From NCBI GenBank assembly GCA_016183935.1, contig JACPDR010000007.1, positions 62,001 to 126,000 on the forward strand: a stretch of 64,000 bases of DNA, written 5' to 3'. The notes under the pieces were generated by a model. It saw nothing but the letters and a program-made list of their open reading frames with translations, was not told the origin of the DNA and made no database searches. The DNA is from Caulobacterales bacterium (GTDB taxonomy: Bacteria > Pseudomonadota > Alphaproteobacteria > Caulobacterales > Caulobacteraceae). The position numbers and the translations under genes were made by a program. Of the stretch, positions 1 to 9,302 are shown piece after piece (position 1 is the stretch's first letter; each line of letters begins with the position of its first letter).

Positions 1-1130
1 GCTTCAAGAAGGGGCAGCCGGGGCTGATGCTCAGCGCAGACCACATGATCGCCGATCTGCGCTTGGTGACCGACGAGACCCAAATCGCCCTCGGTTTCGC
101 AGACGACGCTCATGATCTCGGCACTTTGACGATCAGCAATGTCACGACGGTTGGACGGGTCCATCTGGAGGCCAGCGGAGCGAAGCGTGGCGACCTGAAA
201 CTGGACAACATCCATGTTGAACGGGCCGACGCGCGGATGGCGGCCCACCGGCCAGCGGGCTTCGGTGTGGAGGTCTTGATTGGGGCGCTCACGGTGTACA
301 ATTCCTCGAAATCTACAGCGAGCCGCTGGACGTTGACGGCCCGAAACCTGTCGGGCGGCAGCAAGGAACACCCGTTGCGCGGAAGCGGCGTGTTCATTTT
401 CGGTGGCTGGTTCGTCCCGGTCGATGCCGACCCGAGCCAAGGGCCGGCGCCGACGCAGAAGGGCGGCAATATTGAGTTAGAGCTGCTGACCACCGGCGAA
501 GTCCATTCAAACGGCGGCATCCCCAACGGCACGTCCAACCTTATAACCGGCGGCGTCTTCGTCGGCTCGGGGGTACATGCCCGGAGCGTCGTTAATGAGG
601 GTCCGGTCACCACCTATGGACCCAACGACATGGTGCTGGACAACTGGGGCAAGATCGACATCTGGAGGAGCGGCGCAACTGTGGCGTCCTACGGAGCCAG
701 CGGCATCGGGTTTGTGAACTTCGGGGACATCGACCTCCTAAAGTTGGAGGGCCATATCGAGACCCACGGCACGGGCGCGCGTGGTTTCAACCTCTACGAC
801 GGCTCACTTAAGGCAGCCGAATTCCAGAGCATCACGACCTACGGCGACGGAGCCATTGGGGTGCAGCTCTCCAAGCCCTTTGGAACGATCGCCGTAAAAG
901 GAGACATCCGCACCAAAGGCGGCGAAGGCGATAGCTTGGTGCGGGGCAAGCTCGTTCATCTCAAAGCGCACGCCCTGAGCCTCAAACCCGGGACCAAGGG
1001 CGACGAGCTCAAGGTGAAGGGCCAGGTTGTCGCCGAGAACATCGACGTTCCCGACTATGATTTTGCGGCCCCTCCGAGCGTGATCAGCCGGATCGAGGTT
1101 GGCGGGAAGACGATTTCTACCCCTCTCTAA
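1..1130 (+). CDS. Beta-helix-like protein of unknown function, 5' truncated by window edge
   Basis: The frame is open to the left edge (F-K-K-G-Q-P-G-L precede the Met at 27), so the true start is probably outside the window. About 375 residues are visible. They are rich in Gly, Asn, Thr and short alternating beta segments such as ITGGVFVGSG and GAIGVQLSK, suggesting a right-handed beta-solenoid like those of autotransporter passengers. No C-terminal beta-barrel, membrane segment or catalytic motif is seen. The tail ends in ISRIEVGGKTISTPL. By eye its GC content (near 60%) is lower than that of the following genes, which hints at acquisition. I do not recognise a named family. Confidence 0.6.
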   Translation, partial: FKKGQPGLMLSADHMIADLRLVTDETQIALGFADDAHDLGTLTISNVTTVGRVHLEASGAKRGDLKLDNIHVERADARMAAHRPAGFGVEVLIGALTVYNSSKSTASRWTLTARNLSGGSKEHPLRGSGVFIFGGWFVPVDADPSQGPAPTQKGGNIELELLTTGEVHSNGGIPNGTSNLITGGVFVGSGVHARSVVNEGPVTTYGPNDMVLDNWGKIDIWRSGATVASYGASGIGFVNFGDIDLLKLEGHIETHGTGARGFNLYDGSLKAAEFQSITTYGDGAIGVQLSKPFGTIAVKGDIRTKGGEGDSLVRGKLVHLKAHALSLKPGTKGDELKVKGQVVAENIDVPDYDFAAPPSVISRIEVGGKTISTPL

Positions 1131-1253
1131 CCTTCGTCCGGACCGCTCTTGGGCGACTGACGGATGTCTTGTTCCGGGCTCAGCGGTATTGTCCGCTACC
1201 CACCCATTGCAGACCTCTGCCATGTCTGCTTCCGGCGTTTTGCCCCCACCCCG

Positions 1254-1391
1254 CCGTCATCCTCGGACTTGATCCGAGGATCAGAGGCGAGAGGCGGGCT
1301 GTGCGGCGGTGACGGCCCCGCGAGCGCGACCGTGAGGCGTTCGACGGAGCACCGGATGATCTGATCCTCGGGTCAAGCCCGAGGATGACGG
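1254..1391. repeat. Paired 31-bp inverted repeats in the 1131-1452 intergenic gap
   Basis: Arms at 1254-1284 and 1361-1391 are reverse complements at 29 of 31 positions. Each arm is also nearly palindromic (CCTCGGA...TCCGAGG). The arms enclose about 76 bases with no convincing ORF. This looks like a dispersed palindromic extragenic element or miniature mobile element. The rest of the 322-base gap shows no gene. It sits between the end of the first gene (+) and the 3' end of sodC (-), so it could also fold as a transcript-ending structure for both. Confidence 0.7.
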
Positions 1392-1452
1392 TTGGGAGAG
1401 GGACGGCGGACGAGACCGCTCTTTCCGGCGAAAGCAACCGCCGCTTACCACC

Positions 1453-2028
1453 CTAACCGGCCGCCATGACGCCGCAGACCACGCGGGCGCCGGCGCCGCC
1501 GATCGGCTGGCTGGTGTGGTCGTCCATGGCGGCGTGGATCACCAGCGCCGAACCGTCGGCGTCCCACAGCCACTGGCCGGGCCCCTCGCGGGCGATCCGG
1601 GCCTCGGTGGTGAAGACCTCGGCGCGGACCCGCCCCTGGGCGTCGGCGAAGACGTTGGGCAGGTCGCCGTCGTCCGGCCCCTCGGCGTTCAGCAGGCCGT
1701 GCGGCGCCTTGGGCTCGCCGTGGTTGATATGGCCGCCCGCCGAGGTGAAGGGCGTGGCGCACTGGCCGGTGGCGTGGATATGGGCGCCGTGCCAGCCGGG
1801 GGTCAGGCCATCCGCCTCGATGCGGATCAGCAGGCCGGTCGGACCCTGCGTCAGTATGGCCCGGCCGACGTTCTCGCCCGCGGCGTTCACCAGGGTGGCC
1901 TCGCCGAAATCGCCGACGGCCGCCCGCTCCGGCGCGTCGGAATAGTCGTTGGCGGTGACGCTGACGCAGGCGCCGAGGGCGGCCACGAGGGGCAGGGCGG
2001 CGAGGGCGGCGAGACGGGGAGCGCGCAT
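1453..2028 (-). CDS. sodC: Cu/Zn superoxide dismutase family lipoprotein
   Basis: 191 residues. It would dismutate superoxide in the periplasm. The N-terminus is a lipoprotein signal (LVAALGAC, Cys21). Copper ligands are visible as the HIH motif (His83, His85), His100 and His165, and Cys90/Cys185 match the structural disulfide. In the zinc loop His100, His110 and Asp122 are kept, but the third zinc His (GHxGD in E. coli SodC) is Asp119 in GPDDGDLP, so zinc binding may differ. The Met at 2028 begins a typical signal peptide. It is divergent from gyrA with 125 bases between. Confidence 0.9.
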   Translation of the reverse strand: MRAPRLAALAALPLVAALGACVSVTANDYSDAPERAAVGDFGEATLVNAAGENVGRAILTQGPTGLLIRIEADGLTPGWHGAHIHATGQCATPFTSAGGHINHGEPKAPHGLLNAEGPDDGDLPNVFADAQGRVRAEVFTTEARIAREGPGQWLWDADGSALVIHAAMDDHTSQPIGGAGARVVCGVMAAG

Positions 2029-2153
2029 GGTTCAAAATCCCTGTGTAGAGGGGACGTCGATCGGCGGCTTCGCTTTGCCACCCCAGCCCCCGGATGCTAG
2101 AAAACTCGTTAGCGGATCACGTTCCGATTCCGGCCATTTAAAGCCCGATTTCC

Positions 2154-4928
2154 TTGACCGACGACAGCTATGACAACGCCCTGCCCCCTTCGTCGGGCGC
2201 AGGCGGCGACATCTCCACCATAACCATCGAAGACGAGCTGCGTCGTTCGTATCTCGATTACGCCATGAGCGTCATCGTGTCGCGCGCCCTGCCTGACGCG
2301 CGTGACGGTCTGAAGCCGGTTCACCGTCGCATCCTGTACTCGATGCACGACCTGAAGATGACGCCGGACCGCGCCTATTCGAAATGCGCGCGCGTCGTCG
2401 GCGACGTGCTGGGCCGCGTCCACCCGCACGGCGACGCCTCGGTCTACATGGCGCTGGTGCGCATGGCCCAGCCGTTCTCGATGGGGCTGATGCTGGTCGA
2501 CGGCCAGGGCAATTTCGGCTCGGTCGACGGCGATATGCCGGCCTCGATGCGATACACGGAGGCCAGGATGGCCCCGGCCGCCTCGGCCCTGCTGACCGAC
2601 ATCGACAAGGACACCGTCGATTTCCAGCCGAACTACGACGAGAAGGAACTCGAGCCGGTGGTCCTGCCGGCGCGGATTCCCAATCTGCTGGTCAACGGCG
2701 CGGGCGGCATCGCCGTCGGCATGGCCACCAACATCCCGCCCCATAACCTCGGCGAGATCATCGACGCCTGCGTGGCCCTGCTGGACGACCCCAACATCGC
2801 CGACGACTCGCTGCTGGACATCGTTCCGGGCCCGGACTTCCCGACCGGCGGCGAGATCATGGGCCGCAGCGCGCCGCGCAACGCCCTGCGCGACGGCCGC
2901 GGCTCGGTCATCGTGCGCGGCAAGGCCACGATCGAGACGATCCGCAAGGACCGCGAAGCCATCGTGGTCACCGAACTGCCGTTCCAGATCAACAAGCAGA
3001 CCCTGATCGAGCGGATCGTCGAAATGGTCCGCGAGAAGCGGATCGAGGGCATCTCGGACGTCCGCGACGAGTCCGACCGCGACGGCATGCGGATGGTCAT
3101 CGAGCTGAAGCGCGACGCCTCGGGCGACGTGGTCCTGAACCAGCTGTGGCGCTTCACGTCCATGCAGTCGTCGTTCGGCGTCAACATGCTGGCCCTGAAC
3201 CACGGCCGCCCCGAGCAGATGGGCCTGCGCCAGCTGCTGGAGGCCTTCCTGGAGTTCCGGGAAGAGGTGGTGGTCCGGCGCATCAAGTTCGAACTGGCCA
3301 AGGCCCGCGACCGCGGCCACGTGCTGGTCGGTCTGGCCGTGGCCGTGGCCAATATCGACGAAGTGATCCACATCATCCGCTCGTCGGCCGATCCGGCCGA
3401 GGCGCGCGAACGGCTGCAGGCCAAGGCCTGGCCGGTCGGCGACATGATGGCCCTGATCGAGCTGATCGCCGACCCCCGCTCGATGCTGGTCGACGGCGAC
3501 AAGCTGAACCTGACCGACGAACAGGCCCGCGCCATCCTGGCGCTGACCCTGAGCCGCCTGACCGGCCTCGGCCGCGACGACATCTTCGGCGAGGCGCGCG
3601 AGCTGGCCGACACCATCCAGGGCCACCTGACCCTGCTCAGCGACCGCGCCAACATCCTGGCGGTGATCCGCGAGGACCTGCTGAAGGTGAAGGACGAGTT
3701 CGCCGTGCCGCGGCGGACCCAGATCGGCGACGGCGACTTCGAACTGGAAGACGAGGACCTGATCCCGCGCGAGGACATGGTCGTCACCGTCACCGTCGGC
3801 GGCTACGTCAAGCGCGTGGCGCTGAACGCCTACCGGACCCAGCATCGCGGCGGCAAGGGCCGCTCGGGCGTGGCGATGAAGGAGGACGACGCCGTCGTCG
3901 GCGTGTTCTCGGCCTCGACCCACACGCCGGTGCTGTTCTTCGCCACCAACGGCAAGGCCTACAAGCTGAAGACCTGGCGCCTGCCGCTGGGCGGGCCGAC
4001 CTCGCGCGGCAAGGCCTTCGTCAACCTGCTGCCGATCGAGCCGGGCGACACGATCATGAACGTGCTGCCCCTGCCCGAGGACGAGGCGGACTGGGGCAAT
4101 TACGACATCATGTTCGCCACCAGGTCCGGCGACGTGCGGCGGAACAAGCTGAGCGACTTCGCCACGGTCAACCGGGCCGGCAAGATCGCCATGAAGCTGG
4201 AGGACGGCGACCGCATGGTCGGCGTCGCCCTGTGCACCGCCGAGGACGACGTCATGCTGACGACCGCCCTGGGGCGCGCCATCCGCTTCAAGGCCGACGA
4301 CGTCCGGGTCTTCAAGGGCCGGGATTCGACCGGGGTGCGCGGCGTGCGCCTGCAGAAGGACGACGAGGTCATCTCCATGGCCGTGCTGGGCCGGGTCGAC
4401 GCCACGCCGGAAGAGCGGGCCGCCTACGTCAAACACGCCAACGCCATGCGCCGCGCCGCCGGCGACGAGGACGACACGCCGGTCGAGGCGGACGACGAGG
4501 CCGTGGGCGAAGCCGCCCTGTCGGTCGAGCGGATCGCCGAGATGGGGGCCGCCGAACAGTTCATCCTGACCATCACGGAGACCGGCTTCGGCAAGCGCTC
4601 GTCGGCCTACGAGTACCGGCGCACCGGCCGGGGCGGGCAGGGGCTGACGGCTCATGGCCTGGGCGGCCGTGCGGGTACGCGCCTGGCCGCCTCCTTCCCG
4701 GTCGAGGAAGACGACGATCTGCTGTTGGTCACCTCGGGCGGGCAGATGATCCGCACCCCGGTCAGCCAAGTCCGCATCGTCGGCCGCGCCAGCCAGGGCG
4801 TGACCATCTTCCGCACGGCGGAAGGCGAGAAGGTCGTCTCGGTCGAGCGGCTGCCGGACAGCGGCGGGGATGACGACGAGGATGCAGGCGTCGACGGCGA
4901 GCCCGAGGGCGGTGGGGGCGAGGGCTGA
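2154..4928 (+). CDS. gyrA: DNA gyrase subunit A
   Basis: 924 residues. It is the breakage-reunion subunit of gyrase, introducing negative supercoils with GyrB. The winged-helix/tower core contains catalytic Tyr134 in SMRYTEARM. The GyrA box QHRGGKG at residues 563-569 marks the C-terminal DNA-wrapping domain and separates gyrase from ParC. The quinolone region [10 protein letters not shown] has Ala95 and Met99 at the positions of E. coli Ser83 and Asp87. The C-terminal domain has an acidic insert (near residues 770-790) and an acidic Gly-rich tail. The start is TTG: the nearest in-frame ATG (YAMSV) would remove conserved sequence. No strong Shine-Dalgarno is seen. Confidence 0.97.
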   Translation: MTDDSYDNALPPSSGAGGDISTITIEDELRRSYLDYAMSVIVSRALPDARDGLKPVHRRILYSMHDLKMTPDRAYSKCARVVGDVLGRVHPHGDASVYMALVRMAQPFSMGLMLVDGQGNFGSVDGDMPASMRYTEARMAPAASALLTDIDKDTVDFQPNYDEKELEPVVLPARIPNLLVNGAGGIAVGMATNIPPHNLGEIIDACVALLDDPNIADDSLLDIVPGPDFPTGGEIMGRSAPRNALRDGRGSVIVRGKATIETIRKDREAIVVTELPFQINKQTLIERIVEMVREKRIEGISDVRDESDRDGMRMVIELKRDASGDVVLNQLWRFTSMQSSFGVNMLALNHGRPEQMGLRQLLEAFLEFREEVVVRRIKFELAKARDRGHVLVGLAVAVANIDEVIHIIRSSADPAEARERLQAKAWPVGDMMALIELIADPRSMLVDGDKLNLTDEQARAILALTLSRLTGLGRDDIFGEARELADTIQGHLTLLSDRANILAVIREDLLKVKDEFAVPRRTQIGDGDFELEDEDLIPREDMVVTVTVGGYVKRVALNAYRTQHRGGKGRSGVAMKEDDAVVGVFSASTHTPVLFFATNGKAYKLKTWRLPLGGPTSRGKAFVNLLPIEPGDTIMNVLPLPEDEADWGNYDIMFATRSGDVRRNKLSDFATVNRAGKIAMKLEDGDRMVGVALCTAEDDVMLTTALGRAIRFKADDVRVFKGRDSTGVRGVRLQKDDEVISMAVLGRVDATPEERAAYVKHANAMRRAAGDEDDTPVEADDEAVGEAALSVERIAEMGAAEQFILTITETGFGKRSSAYEYRRTGRGGQGLTAHGLGGRAGTRLAASFPVEEDDDLLLVTSGGQMIRTPVSQVRIVGRASQGVTIFRTAEGEKVVSVERLPDSGGDDDEDAGVDGEPEGGGGEG

Positions 4929-4981
4929 GTCCGACGATCCAGATCGACGGCTCGCCGGCCAGTGTCGAAACGCTGGCCCCG

Positions 4982-5725
4982 GTGCTGCTGTCGAACTACG
5001 GCGCCTTCACCTCGATGCAGGTCGAGGACGGCGCCGTTCGCGGGCTCGATCTCCATCTGGAGCGGCTGAAGCATGAGGCGCTGGACCTTTTCGGCGTCGC
5101 CGTTCCGGAGGCGCGGCTGCGCCAGCGCATGCGGTCGGCGCTCGCGGGCCGGAAGGGGCGCTGCAGCCTTCGAGTCCAGCTGTTCCTCGAGGCTGTGACC
5201 CTGCGCACGCCCGGCGCCCAGGGCGAGCCGAGCGTCCTGGTCGTGGCCTCGAATCCGGCGGCGCCGCTGCGCGATCCGTTGCGGCTGCGCACTGTGACTT
5301 ACGCCCGCGAGGCTCCGCATCTGAAGCACGTCGGGACCTTCGGCCTGATGCGGGCGCGGCGGGCCGCGGCCGAGGCCGGGGCCGACGACGCCCTGTTCGT
5401 CGGGGCCGACGGCGTGATCTCGGAGGGCAGCATCTGGAACATCGGCTTCGTCGAGGACGGGCGGATCATCTGGCCCCTGGCGCCCATGCTGGCCGGAACT
5501 GGACAGGCCCTGATCCGGCGAGGGCTCGATGGCGTCGGCCTGGCTGAAGAAATCCGCGCCGTGGACGGAAAGGCGCTCGCCAGCTTCCGGCAGGCCTTCA
5601 TATGCAACAGCGCGACGCCGGCCTGCCCGGTCGGGAATATCGATGGACGGTCGCTGGACGTCGATCCCGTGCTCATGGACCGGCTGGAGGCGGCCTGGGC
5701 GACGAACGCGCCGCAGCCGATCTAG
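4982..5725 (+). CDS. Class IV aminotransferase (aminodeoxychorismate lyase / D-amino acid transaminase-like)
   Basis: 247 residues from a GTG. It is a fold-type IV PLP enzyme: Lys115 in APHLKHVGTFG fits the PLP lysine, and ISEGSIWNI is the cofactor-binding loop typical of ADC lyase, BCAT and DAAT relatives. The exact substrate cannot be assigned. The annotated start is probably too short. In frame upstream, codons 4928-4981 encode TIQIDG...LAPVLLSN, which resembles the usual N-terminus of the family, but the only start-like codon is a CTG at 4925 overlapping the gyrA stop (CTGA). Translation may therefore be coupled to gyrA. Confidence 0.8.
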   Translation: MLLSNYGAFTSMQVEDGAVRGLDLHLERLKHEALDLFGVAVPEARLRQRMRSALAGRKGRCSLRVQLFLEAVTLRTPGAQGEPSVLVVASNPAAPLRDPLRLRTVTYAREAPHLKHVGTFGLMRARRAAAEAGADDALFVGADGVISEGSIWNIGFVEDGRIIWPLAPMLAGTGQALIRRGLDGVGLAEEIRAVDGKALASFRQAFICNSATPACPVGNIDGRSLDVDPVLMDRLEAAWATNAPQPI

Positions 5726-5774
5726 GCCGTCCCTTTCGCACCTGCTAAACGGGACAAAAGGCGGGGAGGAACGC

Positions 5775-6257
5775 ATGCGCATCGGCCTGTACCCAGGCAC
5801 ATTCGATCCCGTCACCAACGGGCATATGGACATCATCGGCCGCGCCGTGAAGCTGGTCGACCGGCTGGTCATCGGCGTGGCGCGCAATGACGACAAGGGG
5901 CCGCTGTTCACCACGGACGAACGGGTGATCATGCTTCGCGCCGAGGTCGCTCATCTCGGCGCGAAGGTCGAGGTCCAGGCGTTCGACAGCCTGCTGATGC
6001 ATTTCGCCGAATCCCTGGATGCAAGCATCATCGTGCGCGGCCTGCGCGCGGTCTCGGACTTCGAATACGAGTTCCAGATGACGGCGATGAACCAGCGCCT
6101 CAATGCCGACATCGAGACGGTCTTCCTGATGGCCGACCCGCGGCACCAGGCCATCGCCTCGCGGCTGGTCAAGGAGATCGCCCGGCTGGACGGCGCGATC
6201 GACAGTTTTGTCAGCCCCGCCGTCGCTGCTGCGGTGCGGGCCAAGGTCAAGGGATAG
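5775..6257 (+). CDS. coaD: Pantetheine-phosphate adenylyltransferase
   Basis: 160 residues, the usual family length. It transfers AMP from ATP to 4'-phosphopantetheine, giving dephospho-CoA in coenzyme A synthesis. The nucleotidyltransferase motif is at the N-terminus (YPGTFDPVTNGH), with RGLRAVSDFEYE in the middle and a C-terminal S-x-R-like segment (ASRLVKEIARL). The ATG at 5775 has a good Shine-Dalgarno (GGGGAGG at 5763-5769), so a longer upstream frame is not used. It lies 49 bases after the class IV aminotransferase. Confidence 0.96.
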   Translation: MRIGLYPGTFDPVTNGHMDIIGRAVKLVDRLVIGVARNDDKGPLFTTDERVIMLRAEVAHLGAKVEVQAFDSLLMHFAESLDASIIVRGLRAVSDFEYEFQMTAMNQRLNADIETVFLMADPRHQAIASRLVKEIARLDGAIDSFVSPAVAAAVRAKVKG

Positions 6258-6264
6258 TCACGGT

Positions 6265-7107
6265 TTGAAGATCGTTACCGCCGCCGCGCTTTCGCTTTCG
6301 CTGCTCGCCGCCGCTCCGGCCATCGCCCAGACGGCCGCCTCTCCCGAGTGGCGCACCGTCGCGCCGGAAAACCTGCTGGTCATCGACACCGCCAAAGGCC
6401 GCATCCTGGTCGAGCTGGAGCCGCGCATGGCCCCGCAGGCGGTGGCGCGCATCCGCGGCCTGGCCGATCAGGGTTTCTACGACGGGCTGAAGTTCCACCG
6501 GGTCATTACGGATTTCATGGCCCAGACCGGTGATCCGCTGGGGACGGGGCAGGGCGGCAGCGAACTGCCCGACCTGCCCGGCGAGTTCCAGTTCCGGCGG
6601 GGCCGCGACGCCGGCTTCGTCGCGGTGGCGACGACGCCGCAGGGCCAGGCGGGCCTGGTCGGCTCCATGCCGGTCATCACCCAGCCCGACGCCCAGATGA
6701 TGGTAACGGCCGACTTCAAGGCCGGCGCCCATGGCCTGTTCTGCCCCGGCGTCGCCGGCATGGCCCGGGCCAGCTCGCCGGACAGCGCGAACAGCCAGTT
6801 CTTCCTGATGACCGGGCCCAAGGACAGTTTGAACGGAAACTACACGCCCTTCGGTCGGGTCGTGGCGGGCATGGACGTAGTCCGCGCGCTCAAGCCCGGC
6901 TCGAGCGCCGAAAACGGGGCGGTGATCGATCCGGACGTGATGACCCGGACCCGGACCGCGGCGGCGCTGCCGGAAGGCGCGCGGCCGACGGTGCGGGTGA
7001 TGACCGGGGCCGGCGTTCAGGCCGAGGTGGCGCGGGTCCGGACCGAGCAGGGCGCGGCCTTCGACATCTGCGACGTCCAGCCGCCGGCCGAGGTCGTCGG
7101 CGGCTGA
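6265..7107 (+). CDS. Periplasmic cyclophilin-type peptidyl-prolyl isomerase, copy 1
   Basis: 280 residues from a TTG at 6265, chosen because it begins a clean signal peptide (MKIVTAAALSLSLLAAAPAIAQ, cut after AIA-Q); upstream codons lie inside coaD. Cyclophilin motifs are present: FHRVITDFMAQTGDP with the catalytic Arg, and GMARASSPDSANSQFFLM. Unlike compact cyclophilins there is a roughly 45-residue insert between GEFQF and GVAGMAR, plus a C-terminal extension ending in a Cys-containing ICDVQPP. It starts 7 bases after coaD. The next gene is a homologous copy, so the pair arose by tandem duplication. Confidence 0.9.
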   Translation: MKIVTAAALSLSLLAAAPAIAQTAASPEWRTVAPENLLVIDTAKGRILVELEPRMAPQAVARIRGLADQGFYDGLKFHRVITDFMAQTGDPLGTGQGGSELPDLPGEFQFRRGRDAGFVAVATTPQGQAGLVGSMPVITQPDAQMMVTADFKAGAHGLFCPGVAGMARASSPDSANSQFFLMTGPKDSLNGNYTPFGRVVAGMDVVRALKPGSSAENGAVIDPDVMTRTRTAAALPEGARPTVRVMTGAGVQAEVARVRTEQGAAFDICDVQPPAEVVGG

Positions 7108-7139
7108 TCCACACCGTCATCTGTTCCGGGGAGGACACC

Positions 7140-8042
7140 ATGAAGCCGATATCCGCCGCCGCCGCGCTGGCCGCCGCCTTCTTCGCCATACCCGCCGCGG
7201 CCCAGGACGCCGGCGGTCCGCCGCCTCCGCCGCCCGCGCCGACGCCGGAGACCACCATCGCCGCCACGGAATGGCGCGCCGTTCCGGCCGAGAACCTGCT
7301 GGTGATCGACACCACCAAGGGCCGCATCCTCGTGGAACTGACCCCCGAGGTGGCGCCGCTCCATGTCGAGCGGATCAAGCTGCTGGCCCGGCGCGGCTTC
7401 TACGACAACGTGCCCTGGCACCGGGTGATCGACTGGTTCATGGCCCAGACCGGCGATCCGCTGGGCAACGGCGAGGGCCAGAGCCCGTATCCCGACCTGA
7501 CTGCGGAGTTCACCTTCCGCCGCGACGCGACCATGCCGTTCGCGGCGGCGGCCGAGCCCATGGGGGCGCGGGTCGGCTTCTTCCGCTCCCTGCCGGTGCA
7601 GACCCAGCCCGACGCCGCCTTCGCCCAGACCGGCGACGGGAAGGTGCACGGCTGGGGCCTCTACTGTCCGGGCGTCGCCGGCATGGCCCGGGACGAGGGC
7701 AACGACACCGCCAACAGCCAGTTCTTCATCATGCGCCAGGCCTATCCGGCGCTGGACAAGCGCTACACCATCTGGGGCATGACCGTGTCGGGCCTGGACG
7801 TGGTGCGGTCGCTCCAGGTCGGGGATGGCGACAATGGCATGATGAGCCAAACCCAGCCCGACCGCATGACCCGGGTGCGCGTCGCGGCCGACATACCCGA
7901 GGCGGAACGGCCCATCGCGCAGGTGCTGGCGACCGACTCGCCGCGTTTCCGGGCGCTGGTCGACGAGGCGCGGGCCGCCCGCGGCGCGGATTTCTCGGTG
8001 TGCGACGTGACCCTGCCGGTGCAGGTCAGCGGCGGAAGCTGA
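7140..8042 (+). CDS. Periplasmic cyclophilin-type peptidyl-prolyl isomerase, copy 2
   Basis: 300 residues. It has a signal peptide (MKPISAAAALAAAFFAIPAAAQ), then a proline-rich linker (GGPPPPPPAPTPE), then the cyclophilin domain (WHRVIDWFMAQTGDP and NDTANSQFFIM). It shares with copy 1 the same start of the domain (AENLLVIDTxKGRILVEL), the same middle insert and the C-terminal CDVxxP. The usual FHR is WHR here. The ATG has a GGGGAGG ribosome site. The stop codon directly abuts the stop of the convergent Ppx gene at a TGATCA palindrome. Confidence 0.9.
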   Translation: MKPISAAAALAAAFFAIPAAAQDAGGPPPPPPAPTPETTIAATEWRAVPAENLLVIDTTKGRILVELTPEVAPLHVERIKLLARRGFYDNVPWHRVIDWFMAQTGDPLGNGEGQSPYPDLTAEFTFRRDATMPFAAAAEPMGARVGFFRSLPVQTQPDAAFAQTGDGKVHGWGLYCPGVAGMARDEGNDTANSQFFIMRQAYPALDKRYTIWGMTVSGLDVVRSLQVGDGDNGMMSQTQPDRMTRVRVAADIPEAERPIAQVLATDSPRFRALVDEARAARGADFSVCDVTLPVQVSGGS

Positions 8043-9155
8043 TCAGCGCCGCCGCCGGCGGCGTCTGGGGCGGCGGTCCTCGCGCATCTTCTGCAGCAAC
8101 AGGCCCTCGCGCAGGCCGCGATCGGCGACCCTGACCCGCTCGGACGGCCAGGCGCGCTGCACCGCCTCCATGATCGCCGCTCCGGCCAGCACCAGGTCGG
8201 CGCGGTCGGGGCCGATGCACGACTCCGCGGCGCGCCCGTCCGGGCCCAGGGCCATCAGGCGTTCGGCGGCGCGCTCGCAGTCGCCCCGGGTCATCCACAG
8301 GCCGTCGACCAGGTTGCGCTGGTAGCGCCGCAGCCGGAGGTGGATGCCGGCAAGGCTGGTGATGGCCCCTGACGTGCCGACCAGATGCGCCCGGCCGCCG
8401 GTGAACAGCTCGCGCAGGGCGGGGTCGACGGGCGCTGACGCCAGGGCCTCGCCCATGTCTGCGACCATGGCTTCGTACCATCCGGCGAGCGCGCCGTTCG
8501 CTTCGACGGCGGGTTCAGGGTGGCGCTCGGCCAGGGTGACCACGCCGATCGGAGCCGACATCCAGCCCTCGAGCACGAAACCGCCGCCGGATCGCTTCAG
8601 CCAGCTGAGTTCGGTCGATCCGCCGCCCACATCGACGACCAGCACGGCCTCGGCCCGGTCGTCGAACAGGTTCAGGCAGCCCTCGACGGACAACCGCGCC
8701 TCCTCGATCGGGTCGATGATGCGCAGTCGCAGCCCGGTGCCCTCGCGGACCCGTTCGATGAAGGCGGCGCCGTTGTCGGCCTGGCGGCAGGCCTGGGTGG
8801 CCACGGCCATCAGCCGCGTCGACTCCACGCCCTTCTTGACGACCCGTTCGCCGCACAGGACCAGCGCCTCATAGGCCCGCTCCATGGCCGCGTCGTCCAG
8901 CCGGCCGGTGCGCGACAGGCCTTCGCCGAGGCGGACGATGCGGCTGAAGGAATCGACGACGCGAAAGCCGTCCCGCGCCGGACGGGCGATGAGCAGGCGG
9001 CAGTTGTTGGTCCCCAGATCGAGCGCCCCGTAGAGGGGCGCTTCCCGACCTGATGCGCCGGATCCGTCGGAGGCGCCGCCGCGGGCGCGCTGTCCGCCGG
9101 ACCTGGAACGCTGGGACCGCTGGACGCCCGCGGGGGCGTCGTCGGTCTCCGGCAT
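8043..9155 (-). CDS. Ppx/GppA family phosphatase
   Basis: About 370 residues from the ATG at 9155; a GTG at 9170 is an alternative. ASKHA fold: ALDLGTNNCRLLIA is the phosphate-1 loop and VVDVGGGSTELSW the second, and the GTSGAITSLAG segment is also typical. The family hydrolyses polyphosphate or the pentaphosphate pppGpp; which one cannot be told here. The first 45 residues are a basic, Gly/Ser/Arg-rich disordered tail, and the C-terminus ends in a run of arginines (RRPRRRRRRR), which suggests contact with a polyanion. It is convergent with copy 2 of the cyclophilins with no gap. Confidence 0.9.
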   Translation of the reverse strand: MPETDDAPAGVQRSQRSRSGGQRARGGASDGSGASGREAPLYGALDLGTNNCRLLIARPARDGFRVVDSFSRIVRLGEGLSRTGRLDDAAMERAYEALVLCGERVVKKGVESTRLMAVATQACRQADNGAAFIERVREGTGLRLRIIDPIEEARLSVEGCLNLFDDRAEAVLVVDVGGGSTELSWLKRSGGGFVLEGWMSAPIGVVTLAERHPEPAVEANGALAGWYEAMVADMGEALASAPVDPALRELFTGGRAHLVGTSGAITSLAGIHLRLRRYQRNLVDGLWMTRGDCERAAERLMALGPDGRAAESCIGPDRADLVLAGAAIMEAVQRAWPSERVRVADRGLREGLLLQKMREDRRPRRRRRRR

Positions 9156-9302
9156 GGGCCGAACTTTCACGGTGGGCGGTCCAAAGCGGCGCCCGTCCCG
9201 CGCAGCCTAGACCGGCTCGATCACCCGCGCCAAGCACAGCTGACGCGAAAATGAACGGGGCGACCGCCCTGCCGCTCAGGTTGGACGGCGCAGTCTGCGG
9301 CC

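Noticed and set aside
2126..2130. GANTC methylation site in front of gyrA as a cell-cycle control
   Set aside because: A single site is expected often by chance, and nothing else points to CcrM control.
2109..4769. 886-codon open frame on the minus strand across gyrA
   Set aside because: It is a GC-rich shadow of gyrA; its residues are low complexity and match no known family, while the plus strand is clearly gyrase.
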